From the NCBI RefSeq assembly GCF_010727945.1, contig NZ_AP022569.1, positions 248,001-312,000 of the forward strand: a stretch of 64,000 nt of DNA, in the 5' to 3' direction. The translations under genes were made by a program, and so were the position numbers. The stretch comes from Mycobacterium cookii. Lineage in GTDB: Bacteria; Actinomycetota; Actinomycetes; Mycobacteriales; Mycobacteriaceae. Every line of letters begins with the position of its first letter. Positions within the stretch are counted from its first letter, which is position 1. Under the pieces are notes generated by a model. That model had not been told where the DNA came from and did not search any database. It was given only the letters and a program-made list of their open reading frames with translations. This document shows, one piece after another, positions 47,179-55,699 of the stretch.

Positions 47179-47586
47179 GTGCTAGTGGAAGACCCAATTC
47201 AGGCTTCCATCGAAGACCATGACGGTGTGGCCGTTCTGTCGGTCCGCGGCGATATCGACATGGGCAGTGCGTCAGCCTTCAAGAGCGCGATTGCCGAAGC
47301 GCTGGCGAAGAACCCGGCAGCACTGGTGATCGACCTGCTCGGTGTCGAATTCTTCGGCTCAATTGGCGTCAGCGTCCTGCTCCAGGCGCACAAAAGGGTC
47401 AACGACGACGCTCGGTTCGCCGTGATCGCAGACCGTCCGGTAATCGCCCAGCTCACCCGGCTGCTGAGGTTGGACGAAGTCTTCGCACTCCACGAGACGC
47501 TCGCAGAAGCGTTGAACGCGCTGGAGATCCCGCCGCGTGGCAAGCGCAGGGCCGCTGGAGCGGCTGAGCGCAACGACGACGCGTGA
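47179..47586 (+). CDS. STAS-domain anti-sigma factor antagonist
   Basis: A 135-residue single STAS domain. The core DLLGVEFFGSIGVSVLLQAHK contains the Ser expected to be phosphorylated by an anti-sigma kinase (as in SpoIIAA/RsbV). GTG 47179 is the start. A basic C-terminal tail of ~20 residues is extra. It is convergent with a paralogous STAS gene 40 bp away. Confidence 0.85.
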   Translation: MLVEDPIQASIEDHDGVAVLSVRGDIDMGSASAFKSAIAEALAKNPAALVIDLLGVEFFGSIGVSVLLQAHKRVNDDARFAVIADRPVIAQLTRLLRLDEVFALHETLAEALNALEIPPRGKRRAAGAAERNDDA

Positions 47587-47626
47587 GGCCCTGTCGGCGA
47601 GGGCTTTCAGTGTCCTCATCGAGCAA

Positions 47627-48031
47627 TCAGCCGGTCGGCTCCCTCGGAATAGGATCCGGCGCTGCTATCGGCGGCTTGGCGTCCTTCGCCCAGCCGATCG
47701 CTTCCTCAACTGTCCCTTTGAGTGAGAGCAGGTCGTCCAGGTCGAGGCGTTGGATGATGCGGCTGGTCATCGGGCCTTGCGCTACGACTGAAAAGCAGCG
47801 ATCGTCGCCAAACTCCAGCGCGGCCGTCACCAGAGCGCTGATCCCGACCGAGCCTATAAATTGAACCCCCAGTAGGTCGACAATGAGAGCCGGCGGTTCC
47901 TCGGCCAGAACCTCAGCGATCGCTCGATCGACGGCGGGGATGCTGGCGAGATCGATTTCGCCACCGATCGCGAGAACCGCGATCCCGTCGTGATACGTAA
48001 CGGACGTGCTAACCAAATTGTTGCGCGACAA
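47627..48031 (-). CDS. STAS-domain anti-sigma factor antagonist
   Basis: A 134-residue STAS protein, paralogue of the preceding one: VDLLGVQFIGSVGISALV keeps the phospho-acceptor Ser. TTG 48031 is preferred because GGAGGT lies 8-9 nt upstream; an ATG at 48067 is in frame but has no ribosome-binding site. A perfect AT-rich palindrome lies 54 bp upstream. Confidence 0.82.
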   Translation of the reverse strand: MSRNNLVSTSVTYHDGIAVLAIGGEIDLASIPAVDRAIAEVLAEEPPALIVDLLGVQFIGSVGISALVTAALEFGDDRCFSVVAQGPMTSRIIQRLDLDDLLSLKGTVEEAIGWAKDAKPPIAAPDPIPREPTG

Positions 48032-48084
48032 GGTCCACCACCTCCCACCGCTCACAGATGCGCCCATTTGAATCGTTCAATTTT

Positions 48085-48107
48085 TTAATTAAACAGTGTT
48101 TAATTAA
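48085..48107. promoter_or_regulatory. Perfect 23-bp AT-rich palindrome, probable operator
   Basis: TTAATTAAAC-AGT-GTTTAATTAA: two perfect 10-bp arms around 3 bp, in an otherwise GC-rich genome. It is upstream of the STAS gene at 47627-48031. Such symmetry is typical of a dimeric repressor operator (TetR/MarR type). Confidence 0.6.
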
Positions 48108-48403
48108 CAGGGGCGAAAGACTCTAGCGGCGTACAGAGCGAGCCGGCGGCGGGTCGGAGCCACCCGCAGGTCAGTGACTGCCCGAAGCCGGGGTTGTCGT
48201 CGGCCAGCGTTGTCCCCGATCGACGACTCAATCTGCGGCATCGTCCACGACGGGTCACGCAGCCAGCCGCGCTCGGTGTAAGCCAGGTCGCCAACAAAGT
48301 TGTTCGGGAAGTCGTCACGCCGTGGTTCGGCCACCGCGGCGTTCTGCCTCGGACCACCGACACCAATTTGAGTAGCGGACTACTGGCGCCGTTGCACCTG
48401 CTC

Positions 48404-48501
48404 CGCCGCACCATCGAACGGTAGATACGACCCCCAGCGCCCGAATCTACGTGTTACATCCGATGATCTTCGATTGCTCACGCCGCACCATCGAACCGTA
48501 G
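48404..48501. repeat. Imperfect direct repeat, 77-bp spacing
   Basis: A 21-bp segment at 48404-48424 recurs at 48481-48501 with one mismatch (CGCCGCACCATCGAAC then C/G); weaker similarity extends on both sides. It lies in the ~440-bp gap between the palindrome and the exported-protein gene at 48548, where no gene is convincing. Confidence 0.55.
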
Positions 48502-48547
48502 CCAGTGCCCCGACCCCCGAATGGGCGATCCAAAGGAGAAGAAAATC

Positions 48548-48991
48548 ATGACAACACCTACTGGCATGGTGATGGCTGCCGGCGCCGCGTGCGCGGCCGC
48601 GCTGATCGGGCTGGCTCCCGCGGCCAGGGCCGACGAACCCGATCCGTTCCAGCTCCTTTTCGGCGACAGCGGAATCAACACCTGGACCCCCACGGCGGAC
48701 GCCTATTTGGCCACCAACGATCCGACCCTGGCCGCCGACTTCGCCGCGAACGCCACTCACTTCGAAGGGCAATTTTTTCCCGACTATTTATTTGGTTCCG
48801 TCACGTTCACCGATCTGACGGACGCTTTGGACCCGAGCGCGTTTACCGCCAGCCCGTTTCTTGGTGGCCTTCCGGACACCGCCATTGGTGACTTGGCCGT
48901 GGGCCTTGATTACACGTTGTTTGCCAGCGGCCTGGGGTCGCTGGACGCTGAGCTCCTTGTCCTCCTGGGTGGGCTTTTCGGCGGTCTTTGA
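48548..48991 (+). CDS. Exported protein of unknown function
   Basis: A 147-residue protein with a clear signal peptide (AAGAACAAALIGLAPAARA) and an acidic, Leu/Phe/Gly-rich mature part. Blocks such as LLFGDSGINTWTPTADAYLA resemble short exported proteins and PE-linked segments in mycobacteria. AAGGAGAAG precedes ATG 48548. No enzymatic motif is seen. Confidence 0.72.
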   Translation: MTTPTGMVMAAGAACAAALIGLAPAARADEPDPFQLLFGDSGINTWTPTADAYLATNDPTLAADFAANATHFEGQFFPDYLFGSVTFTDLTDALDPSAFTASPFLGGLPDTAIGDLAVGLDYTLFASGLGSLDAELLVLLGGLFGGL

Positions 48992-49100
48992 CCATCGAAT
49001 CGTCTGATCGCCCGCCAGCGGTTCGAGTTGGCAATGTGCGGCGCAGTTCCAATGAGGATCGGGACGCCCCTTGGATAGTAGGGGCGGCCCGATCAACTAG

Positions 49101-49241
49101 TCAGACGTGGACTGGGACGAGTCCGGTTCCCGATTCGTCGAGAGTTTTCGGGACTCGCCCGGCCACGGAGAAGACTTCGAGCATCGAGTCGATGTGCGCC
49201 CGGACCTCGGAGAGCTCAGATTCGGGGTAGGTAGTGGTCAT
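49101..49241 (-). CDS. Possible 46-residue small protein
   Basis: The ATG reading frame gives an amphipathic peptide beginning MTTTYPESELSEVRAHIDSM. GAGGTGG lies ~14 nt upstream. Its ATG overlaps the stop of the preceding small ORF by 4 bp (ATGA), which argues for translation coupling rather than chance. No homologue is recognised. Confidence 0.4.
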   Translation of the reverse strand: MTTTYPESELSEVRAHIDSMLEVFSVAGRVPKTLDESGTGLVPVHV

Positions 49242-49324
49242 CGAATCCACCCGTCCACCTCGTCAGCCGCTCTGATGAGCACCAATGATGCGGCGAGTAG
49301 CAGCGCAGCAGCGGCGGTTTTCAT
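49238..49324 (-). CDS. Possible 28-residue membrane peptide
   Basis: MKTAAAALLLAASLVLIRAA is a single hydrophobic helix with a basic start, followed by eight polar residues. The stop overlaps the next small ORF (ATGA). No clear ribosome-binding site. It could be a tiny membrane protein, a signal-peptide remnant, or chance. Confidence 0.35.
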   Translation of the reverse strand: MKTAAAALLLAASLVLIRAADEVDGWIR

Positions 49325-49506
49325 GCACGGAAGTTAGCGTCGTTTGCTGTCAACAATCTGCATGTGACGAGACGTGATGACCATCGAAAGCCTTGTCCGC
49401 CTTGGTGTTGACTGTGAGCAGGCTTGTATCTAAGAAACTCTTAGAGTAGATTGACCCTCCAACGCCCTCAGGCCAGTCGCAACTGCCAGAAAGATTGAGG
49501 GCCGAA

Positions 49507-50505
49507 ATGAATAGCAATCGAAGCCGATGCATCAGGGGTGCAGCGGTGAACGGATATAGGTTGCTCGCGAAGGTTACCGCCGTCGCCATGTTCTTTGGCC
49601 TGGCTGGTGCGATGATCAATCAATCCGCCCGCGCCTACGCGGACGACTCGCTGGCTGGGAGCGACACGGCGCTCATCCTCGGCGGAAGCACCGAGCCGAC
49701 GCCGTCGACCGAGGTCGCGCAGACCGTCGAGGATCTGTATCTTCACCCGCTGGGTTTCGACGGCGGCGCGATCGACTCCACGGTGTGCGACATGATCGGC
49801 ACCGACCCCTGCGCCGCGCCGCTTCAGGTACTGACCACACCCGAACTGATCAACCAGGGTCCCAGTAGTCTCACCGGCGCGGACGACGTCGTCCTTGCCG
49901 TCGAGAACGAATTCAACGCCAATCCGGGCGCTTTCAACGCCGAGCACCCGCTGACGATCTTCGGATACTCGCAGAGCGCCACCGCCGAGTCGATCGCCAT
50001 GACTCGACTCGAAGAAGCCGGCATCCCCAGCGACGATCTGCACTTCGTGTTCATCGGCGACCCCTCGCTGCCGGTCACCGGCGCTTGGTCCAACCTGGAG
50101 CCAGACCTGGCCTCGGTAGTCGGCTCGACTGAGGCGAACACTATTCTCACGGATTTAGGCATTGACGGCGTCCTTGGCAACGTGACGCCGAACGATCTGT
50201 ACCCGGCGACCATCTACAGTCTGGCCACCGATCCGGTCCCCAACTTCCAAGGGGACTTCGCAACCCAGGGCCTGTCTGGCACGCTGCTGGACGTATTCGT
50301 CCACCTGGGTTACCTGGGGTTGACACCGACGCAAGTCGCTGACGCGACCACGTCGACCAACGGCGACCTCACATATGTCGACATCTCCGACAACATCAAT
50401 AACTTCGACGCGTTGATTGGTACGATTGAGCATGGGGGTTTCAGCAGCGGATTCTTCGAGAGCGTATTCGAATCTCTGCAGCTGTATTTGACCAACATGT
50501 TCTGA
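49507..50505 (+). CDS. Exported PE-PPE-domain (alpha/beta hydrolase) protein
   Basis: A 332-residue protein with a signal peptide (to ~45, NQSARAYA) and a PE-PPE domain normally seen at the C-terminus of PE/PPE proteins, here without them. The nucleophile elbow is FGYSQSATAES; an Asp follows in HFVFIGDPSLP; the His that should complete the triad is not obvious. An esterase role on cell-envelope lipids is likely. Confidence 0.82.
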   Translation: MNSNRSRCIRGAAVNGYRLLAKVTAVAMFFGLAGAMINQSARAYADDSLAGSDTALILGGSTEPTPSTEVAQTVEDLYLHPLGFDGGAIDSTVCDMIGTDPCAAPLQVLTTPELINQGPSSLTGADDVVLAVENEFNANPGAFNAEHPLTIFGYSQSATAESIAMTRLEEAGIPSDDLHFVFIGDPSLPVTGAWSNLEPDLASVVGSTEANTILTDLGIDGVLGNVTPNDLYPATIYSLATDPVPNFQGDFATQGLSGTLLDVFVHLGYLGLTPTQVADATTSTNGDLTYVDISDNINNFDALIGTIEHGGFSSGFFESVFESLQLYLTNMF

Positions 50506-50537
50506 CCTGAGGCGATCAGGAAACGAGATCGACCGCT

Positions 50538-51035
50538 ATGGTAGTGCGCTTCCGGTTCAACGGGACTTATGTTCGCTATCTGCGACAAGCCGGGTATTGC
50601 GAGGGCCGTGCTTGGCGTCCGACCGCTCCGAATATGTTTCTCACTGACACCCGCGACTTACCGGGTGCCATCTGCCCTAAACCCACTCCACGCTCCGATA
50701 AGCAGGTGACCCTGTATCGCGGGTGTGACTATCAGGGTCGGTTCGGTATGTCGTGGACTGATCTGCAATGGATCGCCCACGGTTGCGCACTGGAGGGGCA
50801 ACGCACCCGTTCACCCCTCACGGCGGTGTATGCCTGTGAGGTTCCGCCCGATGCCCTGTTGGGTCATATGTACGGCAAGGACTGGTCTGAATATGTCGTG
50901 GACCCGGCGTATCTGAATGACGGCACTGTGCGTGAGGTGTTCCGGCTTTACCGCGATGGGGTTCCGGCGTCGGCACAGGCGGTTGATTCGGTCTATGCGA
51001 AGTTCGAAGAGAACATGCGGGTCGGAAGCGGTTAA
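50538..51035 (+). CDS. Hypothetical protein, phage-like composition
   Basis: A 165-residue product, lower in GC and with less typical codon use than its neighbours. LYRGCDYQGRFGMSWTDLQW loosely resembles ADP-ribosyltransferase-like motifs of actinophage proteins (YRG...SWT), but the catalytic Glu is not certain. It is convergent (4-bp overlap) with the next gene, between the PE-PPE gene and a tRNA cluster. Probably part of a former mobile element. Confidence 0.6.
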   Translation: MVVRFRFNGTYVRYLRQAGYCEGRAWRPTAPNMFLTDTRDLPGAICPKPTPRSDKQVTLYRGCDYQGRFGMSWTDLQWIAHGCALEGQRTRSPLTAVYACEVPPDALLGHMYGKDWSEYVVDPAYLNDGTVREVFRLYRDGVPASAQAVDSVYAKFEENMRVGSG

Positions 51036-51478
51036 ATTCCAAAGTCCCTCTGCGGCTTAGTCTTTCGCTCTAAGTCCCGTTCCTGGTCCCTGTGAAACTT
51101 TGCGAGTGCGTCAAGCATTTCGTCACGTTCGCGCCGCTGATCTTCACGTGCTCGCCATCTGTCGTGACGACTCTGTATCAGGCGCATGCACTCGTCCGGA
51201 TCGCGTTGCCAGATACGGGCAAGCTCGACGCACCGTGCACAGGCGTTGTCCTCGCAAAGGTCGAACGTCATTGGCAGGATGACGCGAACACGGGCACCGC
51301 AGGCCGCGTCCGTCGATCCGCACTCAAAATAACTCGGCTTTTTCTTCGGTGGCGTATCCGGTTCGGCGTCGAACACGGCATGCACACGTCCGTAGTCGCC
51401 GGGCAACTCCGGTTCGTCGTACCGACCCTTCACGTACTTTTCCAAGGCGGGGTGAGAGTTCGGAACCTTGTCACTCAT
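51032..51478 (-). CDS. Hypothetical protein with Cys pairs and charged helix
   Basis: A 148-residue protein. Cysteines at FECGSTDAACG and LCEDNACARCVEL suggest a zinc site; the last ~50 residues are strongly charged and likely a coiled coil (RAREDQRRERDEMLDALAKF). ATG 51478 is chosen; an in-frame start at 51508 is alternative. Composition is atypical, like its convergent neighbour; a small phage-type DNA-binding role is possible but unproven. Confidence 0.6.
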   Translation of the reverse strand: MSDKVPNSHPALEKYVKGRYDEPELPGDYGRVHAVFDAEPDTPPKKKPSYFECGSTDAACGARVRVILPMTFDLCEDNACARCVELARIWQRDPDECMRLIQSRHDRWRAREDQRRERDEMLDALAKFHRDQERDLERKTKPQRDFGI

Positions 51479-51631
51479 GCGTTCAACGGTGCCCGACGTT
51501 GCCGACACCCTGCGGTCTCTTGCCCGGCGTGTCGGTTTCCGGTGACCGTCGTGGCGGTCCAGCTATTGCACGTTTATTGTCACGGGACCGGATTAGCTAG
51601 GCTAGATACAGCACTTGAGCAGCTCAAACAA

Positions 51632-51706
51632 TGGTGCGCGATACTGGGATTGAACCAGTGACCTCTTCCGTGTCAGGGAAGCGCTCTCCCGCTGAGCTAA
51701 TCGCGC
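51632..51706 (-). tRNA. tRNA-Val (GAC)
   Basis: The reverse strand folds as a complete cloverleaf: acceptor GCGCGAT/ATCGCGC, anticodon stem CTTCC/GGAAG with loop CTGACAC (anticodon GAC), T stem ACTGG/CCAGT with TTCAATC. CCA is encoded. Confidence 0.96.
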
Positions 51707-51722
51707 CGGGGGGGTCAAAAAC

Positions 51723-51796
51723 TGGAGGTGGAGACGGGAATCGAACCCGTGTGCACGGCTTTGCAGGCCGTTGCCTCACCACTCGGCCACTCCACC
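51723..51796 (-). tRNA. tRNA-Cys (GCA)
   Basis: The reverse strand: acceptor GGTGGAG/CTCCACC, anticodon stem ACGGC/GCCGT around CTGCAAA (anticodon GCA), T loop TTCGATT. The gene ends with an encoded CCA. It lies 16 bp upstream of tRNA-Val, probably one transcript. Confidence 0.96.
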
Positions 51797-51823
51797 GCTG
51801 GATTGATGCCAGTTGCACCTTCG

Positions 51824-51896
51824 AGCGGATGACGGGATTCGAACCCGCGACCCTCACCTTGGCAAGGTGATGCGCTACCAACTGCGCTACATCCGC
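51824..51896 (-). tRNA. tRNA-Gly (GCC)
   Basis: The reverse strand: acceptor GCGGATG/CATCCGC, anticodon stem TCACC/GGTGA around TTGCCAA (anticodon GCC), T stem GCGGG/CCCGT with TTCGAAT. CCA is not encoded. It is the first gene of the leftward tRNA trio. Confidence 0.96.
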
Positions 51897-52065
51897 GCGC
51901 AACGGGCGAGATCGTCGCCCGGTGCGAAGCACGACGATAGTCCACCTGAGCGGGAGCGCACAAATTTCTCGGTATGACACGCCGAGCCGCTCTTGCTGCG
52001 AGGCAGGGCTTTCTGCGGCGATGGCTGCCCGTGCTAATCTTCGTCCTCGTTCGCCTCTCGGCACC

Positions 52066-52140
52066 GGTCTCGTAGCTCAGTGGAAGAGCGCCCGCCTCAC
52101 ACGCGGGAGGTCGCTGGTTCGAACCCAGCCGGGACCACCA
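52066..52140 (+). tRNA. tRNA-Val (CAC)
   Basis: Acceptor GGTCTCG/CGGGACC (one G-U pair), anticodon stem CCCGC/GCGGG around CTCACAC (anticodon CAC), T stem GCTGG/CCAGC with TTCGAAC; CCA encoded. It is divergent from the other three tRNAs across 169 bp. Confidence 0.96.
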
Positions 52141-52196
52141 CAACATATTCGTCATCCACGCGAACACGGTCCGCTCGCCGCATAAGGTTTGCCCAT

Positions 52197-54743
52197 ATGT
52201 CACAGCGACCCGACCGGCGGCAAACGGTGAGTCAAACCGATGATCAGGCGGACCAGCTGCAAGCTGCCCGCGACCAGATCGAACAGCTGGTCCAGGTCAT
52301 CGTCGAAATCGGTGCCGACCTAGACCTGGACCGCACGCTGCACCGCATCGTCAAAGGCGCGATGGCGCTCACCGGGGCGCGCATCGGAGCGCTTGGCATC
52401 CGCGGGGCCGACGGCAGCCCGGCCACTTTCGTCCACACCGGCATCGACGGCGACACGGCGCGGTTGCTCGGCGGCCTGACAGTCGGTGAGGGTCTTCGCG
52501 TCGATGATCTGCGCGCGCATCCCCAGGCCGCCGAGTTGAACGCACGCGCCAGCCGGATACGGGCGCTGCTCGCGGTCCCGATCACCGTCCGCGCAGCCGA
52601 CTTCGGCGTCCTCTATCTGGCCGACGACCGGCCGGGGCGGGTGTTCTCGGATTCCGAGGACGGCACCGTGCGCGCGTTGGGCTCGGCGGCGGCGGTCGCG
52701 ATCGACAACGCGCGGCTCTTCGAGCGGGAACGGGAAACCGCGAAATGGACCAAGGCCAGTCGTGAGATCACAATGGCGCTGTTGTCCGGCGACCCGCAGA
52801 CGGGGCCGCTGCAGCTGATCGTGAACCGGGCGCTGGAATTGGCCGAAGCCGAGCAGGCGATCCTGCTGGTTCCGAGCGAGCCCGACCTGCCCATTTCCGA
52901 GGTGGACACCCTCGTCATCGCCGCCGCGGCAGGACGCTACACAGCGGAGGTGATCGGCCAGCAGGTTCCGATGGACCGATCCACCACGGGCGGCGTCGCC
53001 CGACGCGGGATACCGCTGATCACCGACTCGTTCCAGTATCCGATCGAGGGGTTCACCGATGTCGGCGAACGCCCGGCGATCGTGATCCCGCTGATCGCGG
53101 ACGAGGCGCCGTTGGGTGTCATCGCCGTCGCCCGGAATCCCCAGCAGTCGGCGTTCGGCAATGATTATCTGGAACTGGTCAGCGATTTCGCCCGGCACGC
53201 CGCAATTGCGTTGGCGCTGGCGGCAGGTCGCGAACATGCGCTCAACCAGCAACTGGCTCAAGCCGACTCGGTCGATGACGCACTGCACGCCGCCGCCGAG
53301 GAGCTTCGGCGTCTGTGGCGCGCCCGTCGCGTCCTGGCGGTCACCTTTCCGACGCGCCGGCTCGTCACTGAAACCTTTTCGGAAGAACCGAATTTGGTGT
53401 CGGTCGGTGAGTCGACGCAATGGAGTGAACTGCCGCCTCAGACCAGGCGCATCGTCGAAACGTTGCGCGACGGCGCGTTACTCAACCCGTACACGGCAGC
53501 GCCCGGCGCGGCGGGCATCGCGTTGCAGCATCCCGAAGGCGTGCTCGTCGTCTGGATCGATCTGGCCGCGGAACGCCCCTTCGCCCTGGAGGATCAGACC
53601 CTGCTCACCGTGCTGGCCGGTCGTCTCGGCCAGGGTTTGCAGCGGGTTTATCAGGTCGACCAGCAGCGCGAGACCGCGCTGGCGTTGCAGGACGCGATCC
53701 TTGGCCCGGCTCATCTGCCGCGTGGGTTCGCGGTGCGCTACCAGGCCGCCACGCGACCCCTGCAGGTCGGCGGTGACTGGTACGACGTCGTGGACTTGGA
53801 GGACGGACGCATCGCGCTGATCGTCGGCGACTGCGTCGGTCACGGGCTCCCCGCGGCCACCGTCATGGGCCAGTTGCGCAGCGCCTGTCGCGCGCTGCTG
53901 CTCGAACACCCCAGTCCCCGAACCGCGCTCGCGGGTCTGGACCGATTCGCCGCACGGCTCCCCGGCGCCCGGTGCACCACCGCGGTCTGCGCGGTGCTGG
54001 ACCCCGAGACAGGTGAATTGGTGTATTCCAGCGCCGGTCATCTGCCACCGATCCTGGCGAGCGCGGATGGCACTACCGAGACGCTCGACGACGGCCACAC
54101 CATTCCGCTGGGTCTGCGACCCAACCGGCCCCGGCCCGAGGCGCGCACCATCATTCCCGGGCGCGCGATGTTGTTGCTGTACACCGACGGTCTGGTCGAA
54201 CGTCGCCGCCATGCACTCGACGACGGCATTGCCCGAGTGCGTGACTTGCTACAGGACGGCCGAGGGTCGCCGCTGGACGAACTCGCGAACCAGATTATGT
54301 GCGGGCTGGCGCCGCAGGGCGGCTACCAGGACGACGTCGCACTGCTGCTCTACCGTCATCCCGCTCCGTTGCAGCTGGATTTCCCGCCCGATGTCAGCCA
54401 GCTGGCCGGCAGCCGTGCCGCGTTGCGCAACTGGCTGACGCGTGCCCAGGTGACGCCGCAGCAAGCTCACGATGTCCTCATCGCCGCCGGGGAGGCTGTC
54501 GCCAACGCCATCAAGCACGGTCACCGGGACAAGCCGGATGGCGTGATCACCCTGCGCGCGACCGCGCTGGCAAACGAGGTTCGGTTGACGATCGCGGACA
54601 CCGGCGTATGGCGGCCTCCCCAGCCGGCCGCCAACCCCTACCGCGGTCGCGGCATCACGCTCATGCGGGCGTTGATGCACGACGTCGCGATCGACACCGA
54701 AAGCAGCGGAACCACCGTCCAGTTATCCGCGAGGATCACCTGA
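52197..54743 (+). CDS. GAF-PP2C-HATPase sigma-factor partner-switch regulator
   Basis: An 848-residue multidomain regulator. Residues ~30-175 and ~195-350 are GAF sensor domains, and ~365-480 looks like a third, degenerate one. ~485-717 is an RsbU/SpoIIE-type PP2C phosphatase with metal Asp in GGDWYD, GDCVGHG and QDDVAL. ~720-848 is an anti-sigma HATPase with EAVANAIKHG (N box), IADTGVW and GRGITLMRAL. It thus joins phosphatase and kinase, like M. tuberculosis Rv1364c. A STAS partner gene overlaps its stop by 1 bp. Confidence 0.92.
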   Translation: MSQRPDRRQTVSQTDDQADQLQAARDQIEQLVQVIVEIGADLDLDRTLHRIVKGAMALTGARIGALGIRGADGSPATFVHTGIDGDTARLLGGLTVGEGLRVDDLRAHPQAAELNARASRIRALLAVPITVRAADFGVLYLADDRPGRVFSDSEDGTVRALGSAAAVAIDNARLFERERETAKWTKASREITMALLSGDPQTGPLQLIVNRALELAEAEQAILLVPSEPDLPISEVDTLVIAAAAGRYTAEVIGQQVPMDRSTTGGVARRGIPLITDSFQYPIEGFTDVGERPAIVIPLIADEAPLGVIAVARNPQQSAFGNDYLELVSDFARHAAIALALAAGREHALNQQLAQADSVDDALHAAAEELRRLWRARRVLAVTFPTRRLVTETFSEEPNLVSVGESTQWSELPPQTRRIVETLRDGALLNPYTAAPGAAGIALQHPEGVLVVWIDLAAERPFALEDQTLLTVLAGRLGQGLQRVYQVDQQRETALALQDAILGPAHLPRGFAVRYQAATRPLQVGGDWYDVVDLEDGRIALIVGDCVGHGLPAATVMGQLRSACRALLLEHPSPRTALAGLDRFAARLPGARCTTAVCAVLDPETGELVYSSAGHLPPILASADGTTETLDDGHTIPLGLRPNRPRPEARTIIPGRAMLLLYTDGLVERRRHALDDGIARVRDLLQDGRGSPLDELANQIMCGLAPQGGYQDDVALLLYRHPAPLQLDFPPDVSQLAGSRAALRNWLTRAQVTPQQAHDVLIAAGEAVANAIKHGHRDKPDGVITLRATALANEVRLTIADTGVWRPPQPAANPYRGRGITLMRALMHDVAIDTESSGTTVQLSARIT

Positions 54744-55069
54744 TGCCCACATTGCTGACCCTCGACACGGCGCGGTCCAGCGACGGGAGGCTCGTATTGA
54801 CCGCGACGGGGGAGATCGACCTCAGCAACGTTGACAGCTTCGACGACGCGCTCACCGCAGCCGTCGCCGAGACCGAAGCGGGCGGCGGGATGCTGACGGT
54901 CGACCTCAGCGGCGTGGAGTACCTCGACAGCGCTGCGGTCAACGCGATCTTTCCGCATGCCGACCACATCCGGCTGATCGCTCATTCTTTTCTGCTGCGC
55001 GTGTTCGACGTCAGCGGCCTCACCGAGCTGGCCGACGTCGAAGACGCTCCGCCACGACGCGAAAACTGA
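54743..55069 (+). CDS. STAS-domain anti-sigma factor antagonist
   Basis: A 108-residue STAS domain. VDLSGVEYLDSAAVNAIF contains the Ser that the upstream HATPase would phosphorylate and the PP2C domain would restore. Start and upstream stop overlap (TGATG), so the two are made together and form a full partner-switch pair. The sigma factor controlled is not identified; SigF is the usual one in mycobacteria. Confidence 0.9.
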   Translation: MPTLLTLDTARSSDGRLVLTATGEIDLSNVDSFDDALTAAVAETEAGGGMLTVDLSGVEYLDSAAVNAIFPHADHIRLIAHSFLLRVFDVSGLTELADVEDAPPRREN

Positions 55070-55173
55070 AGCGGCGCAACCGGCAGACCTTGTTGCGACG
55101 CCGCTGCGTCACAGGACGAGCGCGTATGGTCGCGAACGCAAGGCAGGGCATTTCGACGAGACGAAGGAGACCT

Positions 55174-55641
55174 GTGGCTAATCGCGGAATATTGATCGGA
55201 ATCGCGGCGGCGGCCACTGTGGCCGCAGGACTGGCCGGCTGTTCGAGCAACAAATCCAACACCACAAGTCCACCGGCGACCAGCGGCAGCTCGGCAGCCG
55301 GCGGCACCAAGGTCCTCATCGACGGCCAGGCGCAGAACGTGACCGGGCAAGTCAGCTGCACCCAGGTCAACGGCAACACCAGCATCGGGATCGGTGATCC
55401 GACAACCGGTATCGGCGCGGTCGTGACGACCGCCGATCCGCCCGTGGTGCAGGCCGTAGGTCTGGGCAACCTGACCGGCGTCACGCTCGGCTACTCGGCC
55501 GGCGCACCGAACCAGGGCAACGCCCAAGCCACCAAGAGTGGCAACTCGTACACGATTAAGGGCACCGCGACCGGGGTAAACGCGGCCAACCCACAGCAAA
55601 CGCTTACCAAGTCGTTCGAGATCGATGCCACGTGCCCTTGA
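55174..55641 (+). CDS. LpqH-family (19-kDa antigen-like) lipoprotein
   Basis: A 155-residue surface lipoprotein with lipobox LAGC after a hydrophobic leader, a Ser/Thr/Ala linker, then the 19-kDa domain: [35 protein letters not shown] and [10 protein letters not shown]...SFEIDATCP. Two Cys are in the family positions. GTG 55174 follows AAGGAG. Members are TLR2-active envelope antigens of uncertain physiological role. Confidence 0.9.
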   Translation: MANRGILIGIAAAATVAAGLAGCSSNKSNTTSPPATSGSSAAGGTKVLIDGQAQNVTGQVSCTQVNGNTSIGIGDPTTGIGAVVTTADPPVVQAVGLGNLTGVTLGYSAGAPNQGNAQATKSGNSYTIKGTATGVNAANPQQTLTKSFEIDATCP

Positions 55642-55699
55642 TGCGGGGATGTGCGTTGCCAACGTCGTTGAACGTCAAGCTCGGAAGGGGCTGACAGGT

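Noticed and set aside
48104..48334. A 76-codon leftward frame (PRRDDFPNNFVGDLAYTERG...) upstream of the STAS gene
   Set aside because: The middle looks partly protein-like, but there is no ribosome-binding site, the C-terminal part degenerates into Arg-rich sequence, and no family is recognised. A gene relic is possible but not supportable.
51600..51640. Possible attachment site at the tRNA-Val (GAC) 3' end
   Set aside because: No second copy of the tRNA 3' end was found to the left between 50500 and 51500, so an element boundary cannot be drawn.
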